Assembly: GCA_964389805.1 (NCBI GenBank)
Contig: CAYMFU010000035.1
Span: 13,322 to 77,321 of the forward strand
DNA length: 64,000 nucleotides
Source of the DNA: JAGTVG01 sp964389805
Lineage (GTDB): Bacteria; Bacteroidota; Bacteroidia; Cytophagales; Cyclobacteriaceae
Direction: 5' to 3'
Below the pieces are notes generated by a model. It saw nothing but the letters and a program-made list of their open reading frames with translations, was not told the origin of the DNA and made no database searches. The position numbers and the translations under genes were made by a program. This document shows, piece by piece, positions 43,251 through 54,018 of this stretch; position 1 is the first letter of the stretch, and every line of letters starts with the position of its first letter.

Positions 43251-46200
43251 ATGACAAAAGATATCAAGGAAATATTAAAGGGTAAGATCCTTATTATCGA
43301 TGGTGCGATGGGCACTATGATCCAGCGTAGAAAACTGGAAGAAGAAGACTATCGTGTAGAAAAATTCAAAGACCATCCGAAGCCTTTAAAAGGGAATTAT
43401 GATGTGCTTTCAATTACTCAACCCCTTGTATTAAAAGAAATTCACAAAGCCTACCTGGATGCGGGAGCTGACATCATACTCACCAATACTTTTAGTGGAT
43501 CATCGGTGGCCCAGACAGATTATGGATTACAGGACTATGTGTATGATATAAATTATTCAGCAGCGAAGCTTTCCAAAGAAGTAGTTGATGAATTTAATCG
43601 TCAAAATGCAGATGAACAGAGATTTGTAGCCGGTTCAATAGGCCCTACAAATAAAACCCTTTCAATATCTCCGGATGTTAATGATCCGGGTTTCAGGGCG
43701 ATAACCTTTGATCAGCTGAAGGAAGCGTATAAAGAACAGGCTGGTGCACTTCTTGACGGTGGTGTGGATCTGATCATGATTGAAACAGTTTTTGACACAT
43801 TAAATGCAAAGGCTGCACTGGTCGGGATAGATGAATTATTTGAATCCCGGAAGATAAGGGTGCCCGTAATGGTATCCGGGACCATCACTGATGCCAGCGG
43901 CAGAACCTTATCGGGCCAAACTACAGAGGCCTTCTGGCATAGCATTTCCCATTTTGAACTGTTGTCTGTCGGGCTGAATTGCGCACTTGGTGCTGATATG
44001 ATGCGTCCATATATACAGGAATTAAGCCGGCTGGCTAACGTTCCGGTGAGTATTCACCCGAATGCGGGTTTACCAAACGAATTTGGCAATTATGATCAAT
44101 CTGCCAAAGAAATGTCAGCAATTCTGGGCGAATTCGCTGAAGAAGGCTTTTTAAATATTGTAGGCGGGTGTTGCGGTACTACACCGGAACACATTTCATT
44201 CATTTCTGAAAAAATTAAGACCTGCAAACCGAGGGAGATACCCGAGAAGGATCATTATACCCATTTAAGTGGATTGGAGCCGCTTACCATAAGGGAAGAG
44301 ACAAATTTTGTAAATATTGGTGAACGGACGAATGTAGCGGGTTCGTTGAAATTTGCAAGGCTTATCAGGGAAGATAACCTTCATGATGCGGTTGAGATAG
44401 CGAGGAATCAGGTGAATAACGGAGCGCAGGTGATTGATATTAACATGGATGAAGGCATGCTGGATTCTGAAGTTGTGATGACCAGGTTTTTAAATCTTAT
44501 TGCTGCAGAACCCGATATAGCGAGAGTGCCTATCATGATCGACTCATCCAAGTGGTCGGTTCTGGAAGCGGGCTTAAAGTGTATCCAGGGAAAGGGAGTA
44601 GTAAATTCTATATCCATGAAAGAGGGCGAAGATAGTTTTATTTATCAGGCAGGATTGATACATCGTTACGGTGCTGCAGTGGTGGTTATGGCATTCGACG
44701 AGAGGGGTCAGGCGGATAATTTTGAACGGAAAATTGAGATTTGTAAGCGATCTTATGACCTTCTGGTGGGAAAAGTGGGATTCCCACCGGAAGATATCAT
44801 ATTTGATCCTAATATATTGACCGTAGCTACCGGCATTGAAGAGCATAATAATTATGCTATGGATTTTATCAGGGCATGCAAATGGATTAAAGACCATCTC
44901 CCATATGCTAAGGTTAGCGGCGGTGTAAGTAATATATCTTTTTCCTTCCGGGGGAATAATCTCGTCCGTGAGGCCATGCATTCTGCATTCCTGTATCATG
45001 CAATCAAAGCTGGACTGGACATGGGAATTGTAAATGCGGGCTTGATTGAGGTATACGAAGAGATACCTGGAGAACTGCTTAAAAAGGTGGAAGATGTGCT
45101 GCTGAACCGAACACCCGATTCTACCGAAAACCTGATCGCTTATGCCGAGGAGGTCAGGGGCGAAGGAAAGAAAATTGAAGTTGACCATTCCTGGCGGGAA
45201 GCCCCGGTTAACGAAAGGCTGGCACATGCACTGATTAAAGGCATTGTAGAATTTATCGAGGAAGATGTTGAAGAAGCCCGGCAGAATGCAAACCGGACTA
45301 TTCAGGTGATCGAAGGACCATTGATGGAGGGTATGAAGATCGTCGGTAATCTTTTTGGAGAAGGAAAGATGTTCCTGCCCCAGGTAGTTAAGAGTGCAAG
45401 GGTCATGAAGAAAGCAGTAGCATACCTCGTGCCTTTTATTGAAGAAGAGAATAAGAAGGATGGGACGGAGGGTAAAAGCACTGGCGCCGGCAGGATCTTA
45501 TTGGCAACAGTCAAGGGAGATGTCCACGATATCGGTAAAAACATAGTAGGTGTCGTTCTTTCGTGTAATAATTTCGAGATTATAGATCTTGGTGTAATGG
45601 TTCCTATGGAAAAGATCCTTGATACAGCGATAGATCAAAAAGTGGATATCATAGGTCTGAGTGGCCTTATAACACCCTCACTTGATGAAATGGTCTATGT
45701 AGCCAGGGAAATGGAAAGACGGGGGGTGGATACTCCTTTATTGATTGGAGGAGCAACTACATCAAGAATTCATACAGCCGTTAAGATCGATCCGAAATAT
45801 AGAGGCCCTGTGATACATGTGCTGGATGCTTCAAAAAGTGTTCCTGTAGCCAGCAACCTCTTAAATGATCAAAAAGCAGAGAGCTTTGTTGACCAGTATA
45901 AGTTAGAATATAAGAACTTAAGGGATGATCATGCCTCACGACAAATGGCAAAAGCCATGTTGCCATTCGAAAAGGCGAGGGAGAACAGATTCACAGCAAA
46001 TTGGACTGAAACAGTAGTTAAGAAACCTTCATTCCTGGGTATTAAGGTGTTTAATACATTTCCTGTTGAAGACCTGATCGATTATATCGATTGGACTCCT
46101 TTTTTCCATGCATGGGAAATAAAAGGAAGGTATCCTGCTATTTTTGATAATAATACCTATGGGAAGGAAGCAAGGCAATTGTATGATGATGCAAATAGTT

Positions 46201-46964
46201 TACTGGAATCGATCATACAACATCAATCGCTTGAAGCCAAAGCGGTAATGGGCTTGTTCCCGGCAAATTCAATAGGAGATGATATTGAAATATATTCATT
46301 TAAAGAAAACAGGACAAGCTATTTGGAAGACAGGCATCAGGTAAAATACATACTCCACCACCTGCGGCAACAAAGTAAAAAAGCAGATGGCCTTCCGAAT
46401 TACAGCCTTGCGGATTTTATAGCCCCGAAAGATTCTGAAGTCGAAGATTATATTGGAGCATTTGTTGTTTCAACAGGTTTTGGTGCTGAAAAGCTTTCAG
46501 AAGAGTTTGAAAAAGACCATGACGATTATAGAAGTATTTTAACAAAGGCTATTGCTGACAGGCTGGCTGAAGCTTTCGCAGAAAAGCTGCACGAGCATGT
46601 CCGAACAGAATTATGGGGATACGCACCAGTTGAACATCTTGATAATGATCAATTGATCAAAGAGAAATATCAGGGGATCCGGCCAGCCCCTGGGTATCCT
46701 GCCTGTCCGGATCATCTCGAGAAGAAAACACTATTTGAAATGCTGGATGTGGAAAATAACATTAAAGTTGGATTAACGGAAAGTCTGGCGATGTTCCCTG
46801 CGGCTTCCGTAAGCGGATGGTATATCTCAAATCCTGAATCCCGTTATTTCGCAGTAAATAAGATACAAAAGGACCAGGTAGTGAATTATGCTGAAAGAAA
46901 GAATATGTTCGTCGGGGACGTCGAAAAATGGTTGGCGCCCGTGCTTGGCTATGACGTGGATTAG
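43251..46964 (+). CDS. metH: Cobalamin-dependent methionine synthase
   Basis: MetH transfers a methyl group from methyltetrahydrofolate to homocysteine through cobalamin. From ATG 43251 it has 1237 residues and all modules. The homocysteine domain has zinc ligands Cys244 and Cys307/Cys308 (GGCCGTTP). The pterin domain has [11 protein letters not shown]. The cobalamin cap and Rossmann-like B12 domain carry His759 in DVHDIGKN, the axial ligand, and the C-terminal SAM-dependent reactivation domain has [21 protein letters not shown] start at 43215 lies inside the riboswitch-linked leader and is rejected. Control is by the SAM-I riboswitch directly upstream. metF is not adjacent. Confidence 0.97.
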   Translation: MTKDIKEILKGKILIIDGAMGTMIQRRKLEEEDYRVEKFKDHPKPLKGNYDVLSITQPLVLKEIHKAYLDAGADIILTNTFSGSSVAQTDYGLQDYVYDINYSAAKLSKEVVDEFNRQNADEQRFVAGSIGPTNKTLSISPDVNDPGFRAITFDQLKEAYKEQAGALLDGGVDLIMIETVFDTLNAKAALVGIDELFESRKIRVPVMVSGTITDASGRTLSGQTTEAFWHSISHFELLSVGLNCALGADMMRPYIQELSRLANVPVSIHPNAGLPNEFGNYDQSAKEMSAILGEFAEEGFLNIVGGCCGTTPEHISFISEKIKTCKPREIPEKDHYTHLSGLEPLTIREETNFVNIGERTNVAGSLKFARLIREDNLHDAVEIARNQVNNGAQVIDINMDEGMLDSEVVMTRFLNLIAAEPDIARVPIMIDSSKWSVLEAGLKCIQGKGVVNSISMKEGEDSFIYQAGLIHRYGAAVVVMAFDERGQADNFERKIEICKRSYDLLVGKVGFPPEDIIFDPNILTVATGIEEHNNYAMDFIRACKWIKDHLPYAKVSGGVSNISFSFRGNNLVREAMHSAFLYHAIKAGLDMGIVNAGLIEVYEEIPGELLKKVEDVLLNRTPDSTENLIAYAEEVRGEGKKIEVDHSWREAPVNERLAHALIKGIVEFIEEDVEEARQNANRTIQVIEGPLMEGMKIVGNLFGEGKMFLPQVVKSARVMKKAVAYLVPFIEEENKKDGTEGKSTGAGRILLATVKGDVHDIGKNIVGVVLSCNNFEIIDLGVMVPMEKILDTAIDQKVDIIGLSGLITPSLDEMVYVAREMERRGVDTPLLIGGATTSRIHTAVKIDPKYRGPVIHVLDASKSVPVASNLLNDQKAESFVDQYKLEYKNLRDDHASRQMAKAMLPFEKARENRFTANWTETVVKKPSFLGIKVFNTFPVEDLIDYIDWTPFFHAWEIKGRYPAIFDNNTYGKEARQLYDDANSLLESIIQHQSLEAKAVMGLFPANSIGDDIEIYSFKENRTSYLEDRHQVKYILHHLRQQSKKADGLPNYSLADFIAPKDSEVEDYIGAFVVSTGFGAEKLSEEFEKDHDDYRSILTKAIADRLAEAFAEKLHEHVRTELWGYAPVEHLDNDQLIKEKYQGIRPAPGYPACPDHLEKKTLFEMLDVENNIKVGLTESLAMFPAASVSGWYISNPESRYFAVNKIQKDQVVNYAERKNMFVGDVEKWLAPVLGYDVD

Positions 46965-46969
46965 TATTT

Positions 46970-47001
46970 ATCCCTACCGCTTACGGGATTGACAATTTTT
47001 T
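46970..47001. terminator. Candidate terminator between convergent metH and dprA
   Basis: ATCCC (46970-46974) and GGGAT (46985-46989) form a 5-bp stem with a 10-nt loop, and a T run follows at 46995-47001. The stem is short and the T run is a few bases away, so this is tentative. Confidence 0.35.
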
Positions 47002-47051
47002 AAATTCTGGAAAAGCTATAAACAGATTTTTCGCTTCATTTTTTTGATTTT

Positions 47052-48155
47052 CTATTTCTTGAGTATAAATTTCTTACCTGGCAATGCCTTCACATAACCT
47101 CTGAATTCCAGGTTCAGCAAATGTGAGGCGATCTGGTTCAGGGGGATCTGCGACTTCCAGCTTAGGTCGTCAATAAGTACTCCATCGAAATTCTGTTGCA
47201 AAACGCCAATGATTTTTTTCTCCGGAATTGAAAGGTCAGTGGGTATTTTAATATTACCCTCAGTCTTTGGTTCAACAGGATCCCAGTTTAAGATGTATTC
47301 AACATCTGATATGGAAGTATAAATACTTGCTTTGTGGGATTTTATAAGATTATTGCATCCAGTCGAGTAATATTGGCCTATTTGACCAGGTACAGCAAAT
47401 ACCTCTCGGTTATAATTATTTGCGAATTCTGCCGTGATCAGGGCTCCCCCTTTTTTTGCTGCTTCGACGATGATCACACCATCTGATAATCCGGCGATTA
47501 TTCTGTTCCTTTCCGGAAAGAAATGGGCTTCCGGAACGATCTCTGGCTCATTTTCAGCTATAATTCCACCCTGATACAACATCCTGTTTGCTGTTTTGAT
47601 ATGCAATGCAGGATAGATATTATCCATACCGCCTGCAATAACACCAATGGTTGGCAGGCCAATTCTCAGCGCCTGTATATGTGCCAGATGATCCACACCA
47701 TAAGCAAGTCCACTGATGATGGTAGCATTGTGCTTTCGTAAATCAGATACGATTTGTTCCGTAATACGTTGTCCATAACTGCTGATCCTCCTGGTCCCGA
47801 CTATACTGATGGCCTTAGTGGGATTCAAATCAGCATTTCCTTTAAAATATAGGATTACCGGGGCATCATAGAGTTGTTTTAGCCTCCATGGATATTGTTC
47901 ATCTGTATAATGTAAGATCCGGATCTTATCTTTCTCACATTTAGAAATTACTTGTTCAGCTTTCCAAAGTACTGAATGATTGTGGATGGAATTCGCAATT
48001 TTCTGACCTATCCCTGGGATTTGGGTAAGTTTCTTTTTATTGGCTGAGAATACTTCCCTGGCTGATCCACAGTAAGTCGTCAATTGCCTGGCCAGCATGT
48101 TGCCGATGCCAGGGACCAGGGTGATTGCCACCTGGAAAATTTTGCTGGCGTCCAT
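47052..48155 (-). CDS. dprA: DNA-processing protein DprA
   Basis: DprA binds incoming single-stranded DNA and loads RecA in natural transformation. The 367-residue protein has an N-terminal helix-hairpin-helix/SAM-like part (LTQIPGIGQKIANSI), then the Rossmann-like core with SIVGTRRISSYGQR, ISGLAYGVDHLAHIQAL and FPERNRIIAGLSDGVIIVEA plus GALITAEFA. A C-terminal winged-helix domain (about 300-367) is present. All modules of the family are complete. It follows the MerR gene on the same strand by 25 bp. The family is also widespread in bacteria not known to be competent, so competence cannot be concluded. Confidence 0.95.
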   Translation of the reverse strand: MDASKIFQVAITLVPGIGNMLARQLTTYCGSAREVFSANKKKLTQIPGIGQKIANSIHNHSVLWKAEQVISKCEKDKIRILHYTDEQYPWRLKQLYDAPVILYFKGNADLNPTKAISIVGTRRISSYGQRITEQIVSDLRKHNATIISGLAYGVDHLAHIQALRIGLPTIGVIAGGMDNIYPALHIKTANRMLYQGGIIAENEPEIVPEAHFFPERNRIIAGLSDGVIIVEAAKKGGALITAEFANNYNREVFAVPGQIGQYYSTGCNNLIKSHKASIYTSISDVEYILNWDPVEPKTEGNIKIPTDLSIPEKKIIGVLQQNFDGVLIDDLSWKSQIPLNQIASHLLNLEFRGYVKALPGKKFILKK

Positions 48156-48180
48156 AAGATTTGAATATAATATCTATTAG

Positions 48181-48519
48181 CTAAGGTAGCTGGTTCTTTA
48201 GCTCAACTAGAAATGATCTTACCTTTTTTAAAGAATCGATATGTGACATTTTATTTTTCAAAGGATTAGAGCTCCCTTTCAGCAAAGATTTAGCCCCTTG
48301 AAGTGTATATCCACGATCCTTAACGAGGTGGTAAATCAATTTAACGTTCTCAATATCTTCTTTCGTGAATTGGCGGTTGCCTTTTCTGTTTTTCTTTGGC
48401 TTTATGATATCAAATTCGGTTTCCCAGAAACGGATCAGGGATGTTGCCACGTTCAGCATTTCAGCAACTTCACCGATAGAATAATACTTTTTCTCAATTA
48501 CTTTCTCCTTGTATGGCAC
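48181..48519 (-). CDS. MerR-family transcriptional regulator
   Basis: This 112-residue DNA-binding protein has the MerR winged-helix (YYSIGEVAEMLNVATSLIRF, then WETEFDIIKPKKNRKGNRQF, KEDIENVKLIYHLVKDRGY), followed by a short helix without an effector domain or cysteines. The start is GTG 48519 (GTG-CCA-TAC-AAG), which matches the M-P-Y-K start of Bacteroidota homologues. Its place between dprA and the M23 peptidase near alaS is common in the phylum, but its target is not known. Confidence 0.9.
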   Translation of the reverse strand: MPYKEKVIEKKYYSIGEVAEMLNVATSLIRFWETEFDIIKPKKNRKGNRQFTKEDIENVKLIYHLVKDRGYTLQGAKSLLKGSSNPLKNKMSHIDSLKKVRSFLVELKNQLP

Positions 48520-48728
48520 AACAATATTTACGCTTATAGTTTGTCAGGTAGTGTTTAAAAGATCGTTTTATTTTTGAAAAATACTAAACCCCGGCGTGTA
48601 GTTTTCTGATTCAAAAATATTAAAAAAAAGAAGTATTGCTAGTATAATTCCGAAAACTTTTAAAAAAAAAATTAAAACACATTTTTGCACTATATAAAAT
48701 CCTTATTAATCTAAAAATAGACTAATTC

Positions 48729-49706
48729 TTAGGATAATGATTGATTTTCTATCGATGCAAGTTCGAGAATTTTTTCGTATTCTTCGTCATTAAGATCCAT
48801 GTAAAAATAATTCACTGGATTGACCTTTTTATTGTCTTTAAGAATTTCATAATGCAGGTGCGGAGCAGTGGATAATCCTGAATTCCCAACGGTCCCGATC
48901 ATGTCACCTCGCTTGACCTGGTCGCCTTTTTTGACGTTAAAATCCTGCATATGGGCGTATCTGGTCTTATATCCAAATCCATGGTTTATGACCACTTGTT
49001 TCCCATATCCTCCAAAGCTTCTGATCACTCTTTCTACAACCCCGTCACCGGTTGAATAAATCGGGGTATGCCTTGGTGCAGTAAAATCCACACCAAAATG
49101 CATCATCTTAACCTTATAAATTGGGTGAATACGCATTCCGAAACCTGAGGCCAACCTGGTCAGTTCTTTATTGGCAACAGGTTGAATGGCAGGTGTTGCC
49201 GCCAGTAATTTGGATTTATTTCTTGCCATTTGCAGAATTTCATCATAGGATTTGGTCTGGATGTACATCTGCCTCTTGATCTGATCGACTTTGCCCAAAG
49301 CCTGAATGATCATTTCTTCATTCACCAGGTCATTTTCAAGAATTTCTTTATATTTTTCAGAACCACCGGTTCCTGCCTGACGGATGGATTCCGGAATTGG
49401 ATCTGCTTCAAAGATCACACGATATACATTATCATCTCTCTTTTGCAATGCCGCCATCATCCCATCCAGATTACCCAGTTCTTTCTCTAACAGGTCATAA
49501 TAGATCTTTAATTCCTGGTTTTCTTTGGTAAGCAACATCTCTTTTGGAGATTCAAAATAGGTGCTGAACAAAACAACAATAATAACAGAAATGATAAATG
49601 ACACTGAAAAGAAACCAAGTAAATTCAGGATAATGTCCCAGGTCGAGACTTTTATCCTTTCATATTTACATGATTCAGTATCATAATAGTATTTTATACG
49701 AGCCAT
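48729..49706 (-). CDS. Membrane-anchored M23 (LytM) metallopeptidase
   Basis: This 325-residue cell-wall hydrolase has one N-terminal membrane helix (about 26-48), a periplasmic coiled region (about 55-175) and a C-terminal M23 domain. The zinc site is complete: MMHFGVDFTAPRHTPIYS carries the HxxxD motif and APHLHYEIL carries HxH, with RYAHM before it. The role is cutting peptidoglycan cross-links or activating amidases during growth or division. It is divergent from alaS and 209 bp before the MerR gene, the usual order in Bacteroidota. Confidence 0.92.
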   Translation of the reverse strand: MARIKYYYDTESCKYERIKVSTWDIILNLLGFFSVSFIISVIIVVLFSTYFESPKEMLLTKENQELKIYYDLLEKELGNLDGMMAALQKRDDNVYRVIFEADPIPESIRQAGTGGSEKYKEILENDLVNEEMIIQALGKVDQIKRQMYIQTKSYDEILQMARNKSKLLAATPAIQPVANKELTRLASGFGMRIHPIYKVKMMHFGVDFTAPRHTPIYSTGDGVVERVIRSFGGYGKQVVINHGFGYKTRYAHMQDFNVKKGDQVKRGDMIGTVGNSGLSTAPHLHYEILKDNKKVNPVNYFYMDLNDEEYEKILELASIENQSLS

Positions 49707-49771
49707 AATAATCTAAATAAGCAATAAAAGCTTAGTTTTGTTGATTCTTTATATATATACTATAAAGACAG

Positions 49772-49779
49772 CAAAAGTA
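49772..49779 (-). promoter_or_regulatory. -7 element of the M23 peptidase gene
   Basis: On the minus strand TACTTTTG (49779-49772) matches TAnnTTTG exactly, 66 bp before ATG 49706. No TTG is at the ideal upstream spacing. Confidence 0.35.
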
Positions 49780-49853
49780 GCCCTTTTATTGTAAGCATTA
49801 TAAAAAAATTTACATAAAATAAGTTAAAAAAAAGAGATTCAATTACTTAAGGT

Positions 49854-52466
49854 ATGAATTCCAGCGAAATAAGGCAATTGTTTTTAGACTTTTTTAAGAG
49901 CAAAGAGCACCTCATCATGCCCTCTGCACCACTGGTTGTTAAAGATGATCCAACCTTGATGTTTACTAATGCAGGAATGAACCAGTTTAAAGATATATTT
50001 CTTGGTAATAAGAAACCTGAATCACTGCGGGCGGCCGATACGCAGAAGTGTTTAAGGGTTTCCGGTAAGCATAATGATCTTGAAGAAGTAGGTATAGATA
50101 CCTATCACCATACCATGTTTGAAATGCTTGGTAACTGGTCTTTTGGGAATTACTTCAAAAAAGAGGCGATCCAGTGGGCCTGGGAATTACTGACTGAAAA
50201 ATATGGCCTCCCGGCCGACAGGATGTATACTTCAGTATTTGGCGGTGATCCTTCAGATGGTCTTGATAAAGATGAAGAAGCTTATTCTTATTGGAAGGAG
50301 ATTATTCCTGAAGACCGGATCCTTTTTGGATCAAAAAAGGATAATTTCTGGGAAATGGGTGATACCGGCCCCTGTGGCCCTTGTTCGGAGATTCATATTG
50401 ACTTAAGGCCAGAAGAAGATATAAAAATAATTCCTGGTCGTGATTTGGTAAATAATGGCCACCCACTCGTTATAGAGGTCTGGAACCTGGTATTTATACA
50501 ATTTAACCGGCAGGCTAGTGGAGACCTTGAAAACCTGCCCCAGAAACATGTAGATACTGGTATGGGTTTTGAGCGACTGGTAATGGCCGTACAGGATAAG
50601 AAGTCCAATTATGACACAGATGTTTTTCAGCCACTAATCCAGCATGTTGCTAAACATGCGAATACGGCATACGGTAAGAATGAAAAAACAGACATTGCCC
50701 TCAGGGTGATTGCCGACCATGTCAGGGCAGTGGCTTTCGCCATTGCGGATGGTCAGTTGCCATCCAACAATAAAGCCGGATATGTGATCAGAAGGATCCT
50801 GCGCCGTGCAGTACGTTATGGATTTACCTTTTTAAACTGTTCAGAACCGCATATCTATACCCTGGTGGATGTTTTATCCGATCAATTTGAAGGTGTATTT
50901 CCAGAAATAAAGGCACAGAAGGAATTTATTGGCAAGGTGATTTTTGAAGAAGAATCAGCTTTTCTAAGAACTCTTGAGAATGGCCTGAAAAGGTTTGAAA
51001 ATATTAAAAAAGGCCTGAAAGGGGATGTTGTTCCCGGAGATATCGTATTCGAGTTATATGATACTTTTGGGTTCCCGGTAGACCTGACTGCATTAATTGC
51101 CCGGGAAAATGGGATTGAGATAGATGAAGAAGGTTTCACTAAAGCTATGGAAGTTCAGAAAAACAGGTCTAAAAAGGCAGCTGAACAGGAATCCGGGGAT
51201 TGGATCGTCTTACGAGACATCGAGAAATCAGAGTTTTTAGGCTATGAACACCTGGTATCTGAAAGTCAAATAGCAAGATACAGGGAAATTAAGACTAAAA
51301 AATCCACTCAATATCAGATTGTTTTGGAAAAGACACCCTTTTATGCAGAGAGTGGGGGCCAGGTAGGTGACCGGGGTTATATTCAATCGAATGGCGTCCG
51401 GATCTACATTATAGATACAAAGAAGGAAAATGAATTAACCATTCAAATTACTGAAAAACTGCCTGAAGATTTGGATGCCATCTTTACCTGTGTGGTTAAT
51501 GAAAACAAAAGGAGAGCAACAGAAAACAATCATAGTGCCACTCATCTTATGCATGCTGCCCTACGAAAAGTGTTAGGAGACCATGTCCAGCAAAGGGGAT
51601 CCCTTGTTAATGAGTATGAATTACGATTTGATTTCTCGCATTATGCCAAAATGACGGACGAGGAAATAGAGGATGTTGAAAGGATCGTGAACGAAAAGAT
51701 CAGGGAGAATGTGGTTCTGGACGAGAAAAGGGATGTTCCCATAAATGATGCTAAAAAGATGGGCGCTATTGCCCTTTTCGGAGAGAAATATGGTGAAGCC
51801 GTTCGAGTTATAACCTTCGATCCTAAGTACTCTGTCGAACTTTGTGGTGGTACTCATGTGCCGGCCACTGGCCAAATTGGGATCTTTAAAATCATAACTG
51901 AAAGTTCTATAGCAGCCGGCGTGAGGAGAATAGAGGCATATACAGCCTTTACAGCTGAAAAATACATCGATGAAAAGTTAAAAGTGCTCGATTCCATTCA
52001 TGAGTCTCTTAAATATCCGACCGATATCGAAAAAGCTGTGAATCAACTGATAGAGGAACGAAACGTTTTACAGAAGGACCTCGATAAGATTAAAGCAGAA
52101 AAGGCCTCTTCATTAAAGGAAGAATTATTGAATAAAACGACGGTCATAAACGGCATTAATCTTATCGCAGAAAAAGTTGATGCACCTGATGCAATGACCC
52201 TGAAACGGCTTTCATTCCAGCTTAAAGACCAGATTGATAATCTATTCCTGGTTTTGGCTGCGAATATTAATGGAAAGCCCCTGATATCTGTTATGATTTC
52301 CGAAAATCTGGTTCAAGATAAAGGGCTGGATGCTAATACCATAATTAAGGATCTTGCGAAAGAAATCAAAGGTGGTGGCGGTGGTCAACCCTTCTACGCT
52401 ACAGCAGGCGGCAAAGATGTTTCCGGAATTGATAATGTGATAAAAAAATCAGCTTCTTACGTATAA
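49854..52466 (+). CDS. alaS: Alanyl-tRNA synthetase
   Basis: AlaS charges tRNA-Ala and edits mis-charged Ser or Gly. The 870-residue protein has the class II core at the N-terminus (motif 1 region LMFTNAGMNQFKDIFLG, motif 2 region EMGDTGPCGPCSEIH), the editing domain with zinc-binding His560/His564 (HSATH) and Cys664/His668 (CGGTH), and the C-Ala domain with GGGGGQPFYATAGG near the end. Length and order are standard. It is divergent from the M23 gene; gatB follows 78 bp after its stop. Confidence 0.97.
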   Translation: MNSSEIRQLFLDFFKSKEHLIMPSAPLVVKDDPTLMFTNAGMNQFKDIFLGNKKPESLRAADTQKCLRVSGKHNDLEEVGIDTYHHTMFEMLGNWSFGNYFKKEAIQWAWELLTEKYGLPADRMYTSVFGGDPSDGLDKDEEAYSYWKEIIPEDRILFGSKKDNFWEMGDTGPCGPCSEIHIDLRPEEDIKIIPGRDLVNNGHPLVIEVWNLVFIQFNRQASGDLENLPQKHVDTGMGFERLVMAVQDKKSNYDTDVFQPLIQHVAKHANTAYGKNEKTDIALRVIADHVRAVAFAIADGQLPSNNKAGYVIRRILRRAVRYGFTFLNCSEPHIYTLVDVLSDQFEGVFPEIKAQKEFIGKVIFEEESAFLRTLENGLKRFENIKKGLKGDVVPGDIVFELYDTFGFPVDLTALIARENGIEIDEEGFTKAMEVQKNRSKKAAEQESGDWIVLRDIEKSEFLGYEHLVSESQIARYREIKTKKSTQYQIVLEKTPFYAESGGQVGDRGYIQSNGVRIYIIDTKKENELTIQITEKLPEDLDAIFTCVVNENKRRATENNHSATHLMHAALRKVLGDHVQQRGSLVNEYELRFDFSHYAKMTDEEIEDVERIVNEKIRENVVLDEKRDVPINDAKKMGAIALFGEKYGEAVRVITFDPKYSVELCGGTHVPATGQIGIFKIITESSIAAGVRRIEAYTAFTAEKYIDEKLKVLDSIHESLKYPTDIEKAVNQLIEERNVLQKDLDKIKAEKASSLKEELLNKTTVINGINLIAEKVDAPDAMTLKRLSFQLKDQIDNLFLVLAANINGKPLISVMISENLVQDKGLDANTIIKDLAKEIKGGGGGQPFYATAGGKDVSGIDNVIKKSASYV

Positions 52467-52512
52467 ATTTAAAAAAATACATCCTATTTATTTAAATTTA
52501 GCACATTATATA

Positions 52513-52520
52513 TATTTTTG
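52513..52520 (+). promoter_or_regulatory. -7 element of gatB
   Basis: TATTTTTG matches TAnnTTTG exactly, 24 bp before the GTG start of gatB. Upstream, TTA instead of TTG lies near the expected -33 position. This would allow gatB expression apart from alaS. Confidence 0.35.
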
Positions 52521-52544
52521 TTGAAAATATCTAAATTAGAATAA

Positions 52545-53975
52545 GTGTATATTCCCGTTATAGGTTTGGAGATTCATGCGCAATTATCTACCCACAGCAA
52601 GATGTTTGCAGCTGATTCCACTCAATTTGGGGGTGATCCGAACACACAGATAAGTTCAATAACTTTGGGCCATCCTGGTATTTTACCTAAAGCCAATGAA
52701 AAAGCTATAGAATATGGGATTAAGATGGGATTTGCATGTGGCAGTGAGATAAGCCGCTCTATGATCTTTGACCGGAAGAATTATTTTTATCCTGACCTTC
52801 CGAAGGGATACCAGCTCACCCAGGACAAAACACCTGTTTGCGTTGGAGGTTTTATCGAGATAAAGAAATCCAATGGAGAAAAACGATCAATTATCTTAAA
52901 CAGGGTGCATCTTGAAGAAGATGCTGGTAAATCGATGCATCAGGAGGGGGCGGATACCCTGGTTGATCTTAACCGCGCAGGGGTTCCTCTGATCGAAATA
53001 GTAACTGAGCCAGATATTCATTCGACTGAAGAAGCCGGTTTGGTATTGGCTGAGGTAAGAAAAATAGTCCAATATCTTGAGATCTGTGATGGCAATATGG
53101 AGGAAGGTTCATTAAGGTGTGATGCCAATGTTTCAGTAAAAAGAAAAGACGATCCTGAGCTTGGGAAAAAGGTGGAAATTAAGAATATGAATTCTATCCG
53201 CAATGTTCAAAAGGCAATTGAATACGAAATAAAAAGGCAGATAACTGACCTGGAGGCCGGGAAGACGATTATATCCGAAACAAGAACCTTTAATGCCAAT
53301 AATGGAAAAACCTTTGGGATGAGGACCAAGGAAGAATTGAACGACTACCGGTATTTTCCTGATCCTGATTTAAGTCCTGTGCTGGTATCTGAAGAGTGGC
53401 TCGAAAGTATAAGAAAAAACATGCCGGTATTGCCCAGGGAACTTAATCATACTTTAATGAGTGATTATGGTCTTCCAGAATATGACGCTAATATATTGAC
53501 AGAAAGCAGGGATCTGGCTGACTATTTTATCCGGGTTTGTGCCTGTACGGAAAACTACAAATCCGCATCAAACTGGATTCTGGGCCCTGTAAAGTCCTAT
53601 TTGAATGATAATAATGTTGAGATCAATAAATTTCCTGTATCAGCAGATCAGATTGGATCGATTATTCAATGGGTTGATAAAAAGGTGATATCTCACGATT
53701 CAGCCTCAAAATTGATATTCCCGGCTCTGTTAGAAAGTCCCGGACTAAACATACAATCCTACATAAAGGAAAAAGGATTAGATGCGACACTTGCTTCGGA
53801 TCAGTTAGAAGCACTCATTAGAGCTGTTCTGGTAGAATTTCCCGATAAAGTTGAAGCCTATAAAAAGGGAAAAAAGGGATTGATAGGTCTTTTTGTTGGG
53901 GAGGTAATGAAACGGACCAGGGGGAAGGCTGATCCAAAAGTTGCCAATACTCTTTTAAGGGAGGCTCTCAAATGA
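52545..53975 (+). CDS. gatB: Asp/Glu-tRNA amidotransferase subunit B
   Basis: GatB is the kinase and tRNA-binding subunit of the GatCAB amidotransferase, which turns Glu-tRNA-Gln (and Asp-tRNA-Asn) into the amidated forms. The 476 residues have the N-terminal VIGLEIHAQLSTHSKMFA, the metal-site FDRKNYFYPDLPKGYQLTQ, the LNRVHLEEDAGKSMH motif and the C-terminal YqeY-like tail domain (about 330-476). The start is GTG 52545; a stop (TAA) in frame just before rules out a longer form. gatA and gatC are elsewhere. Its presence suggests that tRNA-Gln charging here is indirect. Confidence 0.95.
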   Translation: MYIPVIGLEIHAQLSTHSKMFAADSTQFGGDPNTQISSITLGHPGILPKANEKAIEYGIKMGFACGSEISRSMIFDRKNYFYPDLPKGYQLTQDKTPVCVGGFIEIKKSNGEKRSIILNRVHLEEDAGKSMHQEGADTLVDLNRAGVPLIEIVTEPDIHSTEEAGLVLAEVRKIVQYLEICDGNMEEGSLRCDANVSVKRKDDPELGKKVEIKNMNSIRNVQKAIEYEIKRQITDLEAGKTIISETRTFNANNGKTFGMRTKEELNDYRYFPDPDLSPVLVSEEWLESIRKNMPVLPRELNHTLMSDYGLPEYDANILTESRDLADYFIRVCACTENYKSASNWILGPVKSYLNDNNVEINKFPVSADQIGSIIQWVDKKVISHDSASKLIFPALLESPGLNIQSYIKEKGLDATLASDQLEALIRAVLVEFPDKVEAYKKGKKGLIGLFVGEVMKRTRGKADPKVANTLLREALK

Positions 53976-54018
53976 TTTTTTTTATGTAAACTTACATTTC
54001 TAATTAAAGCTTACGAGT

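Noticed and set aside
44574..45227. A 217-codon open frame on the minus strand inside metH
   Set aside because: It is antisense to the conserved pterin and cap domains of MetH, has no domain, and metH explains the sequence fully.
49801..49853. Possible ribosomal or amino-acid leader before alaS
   Set aside because: No stem-loop, T-box or conserved core could be seen; the stretch is plain AT-rich sequence.
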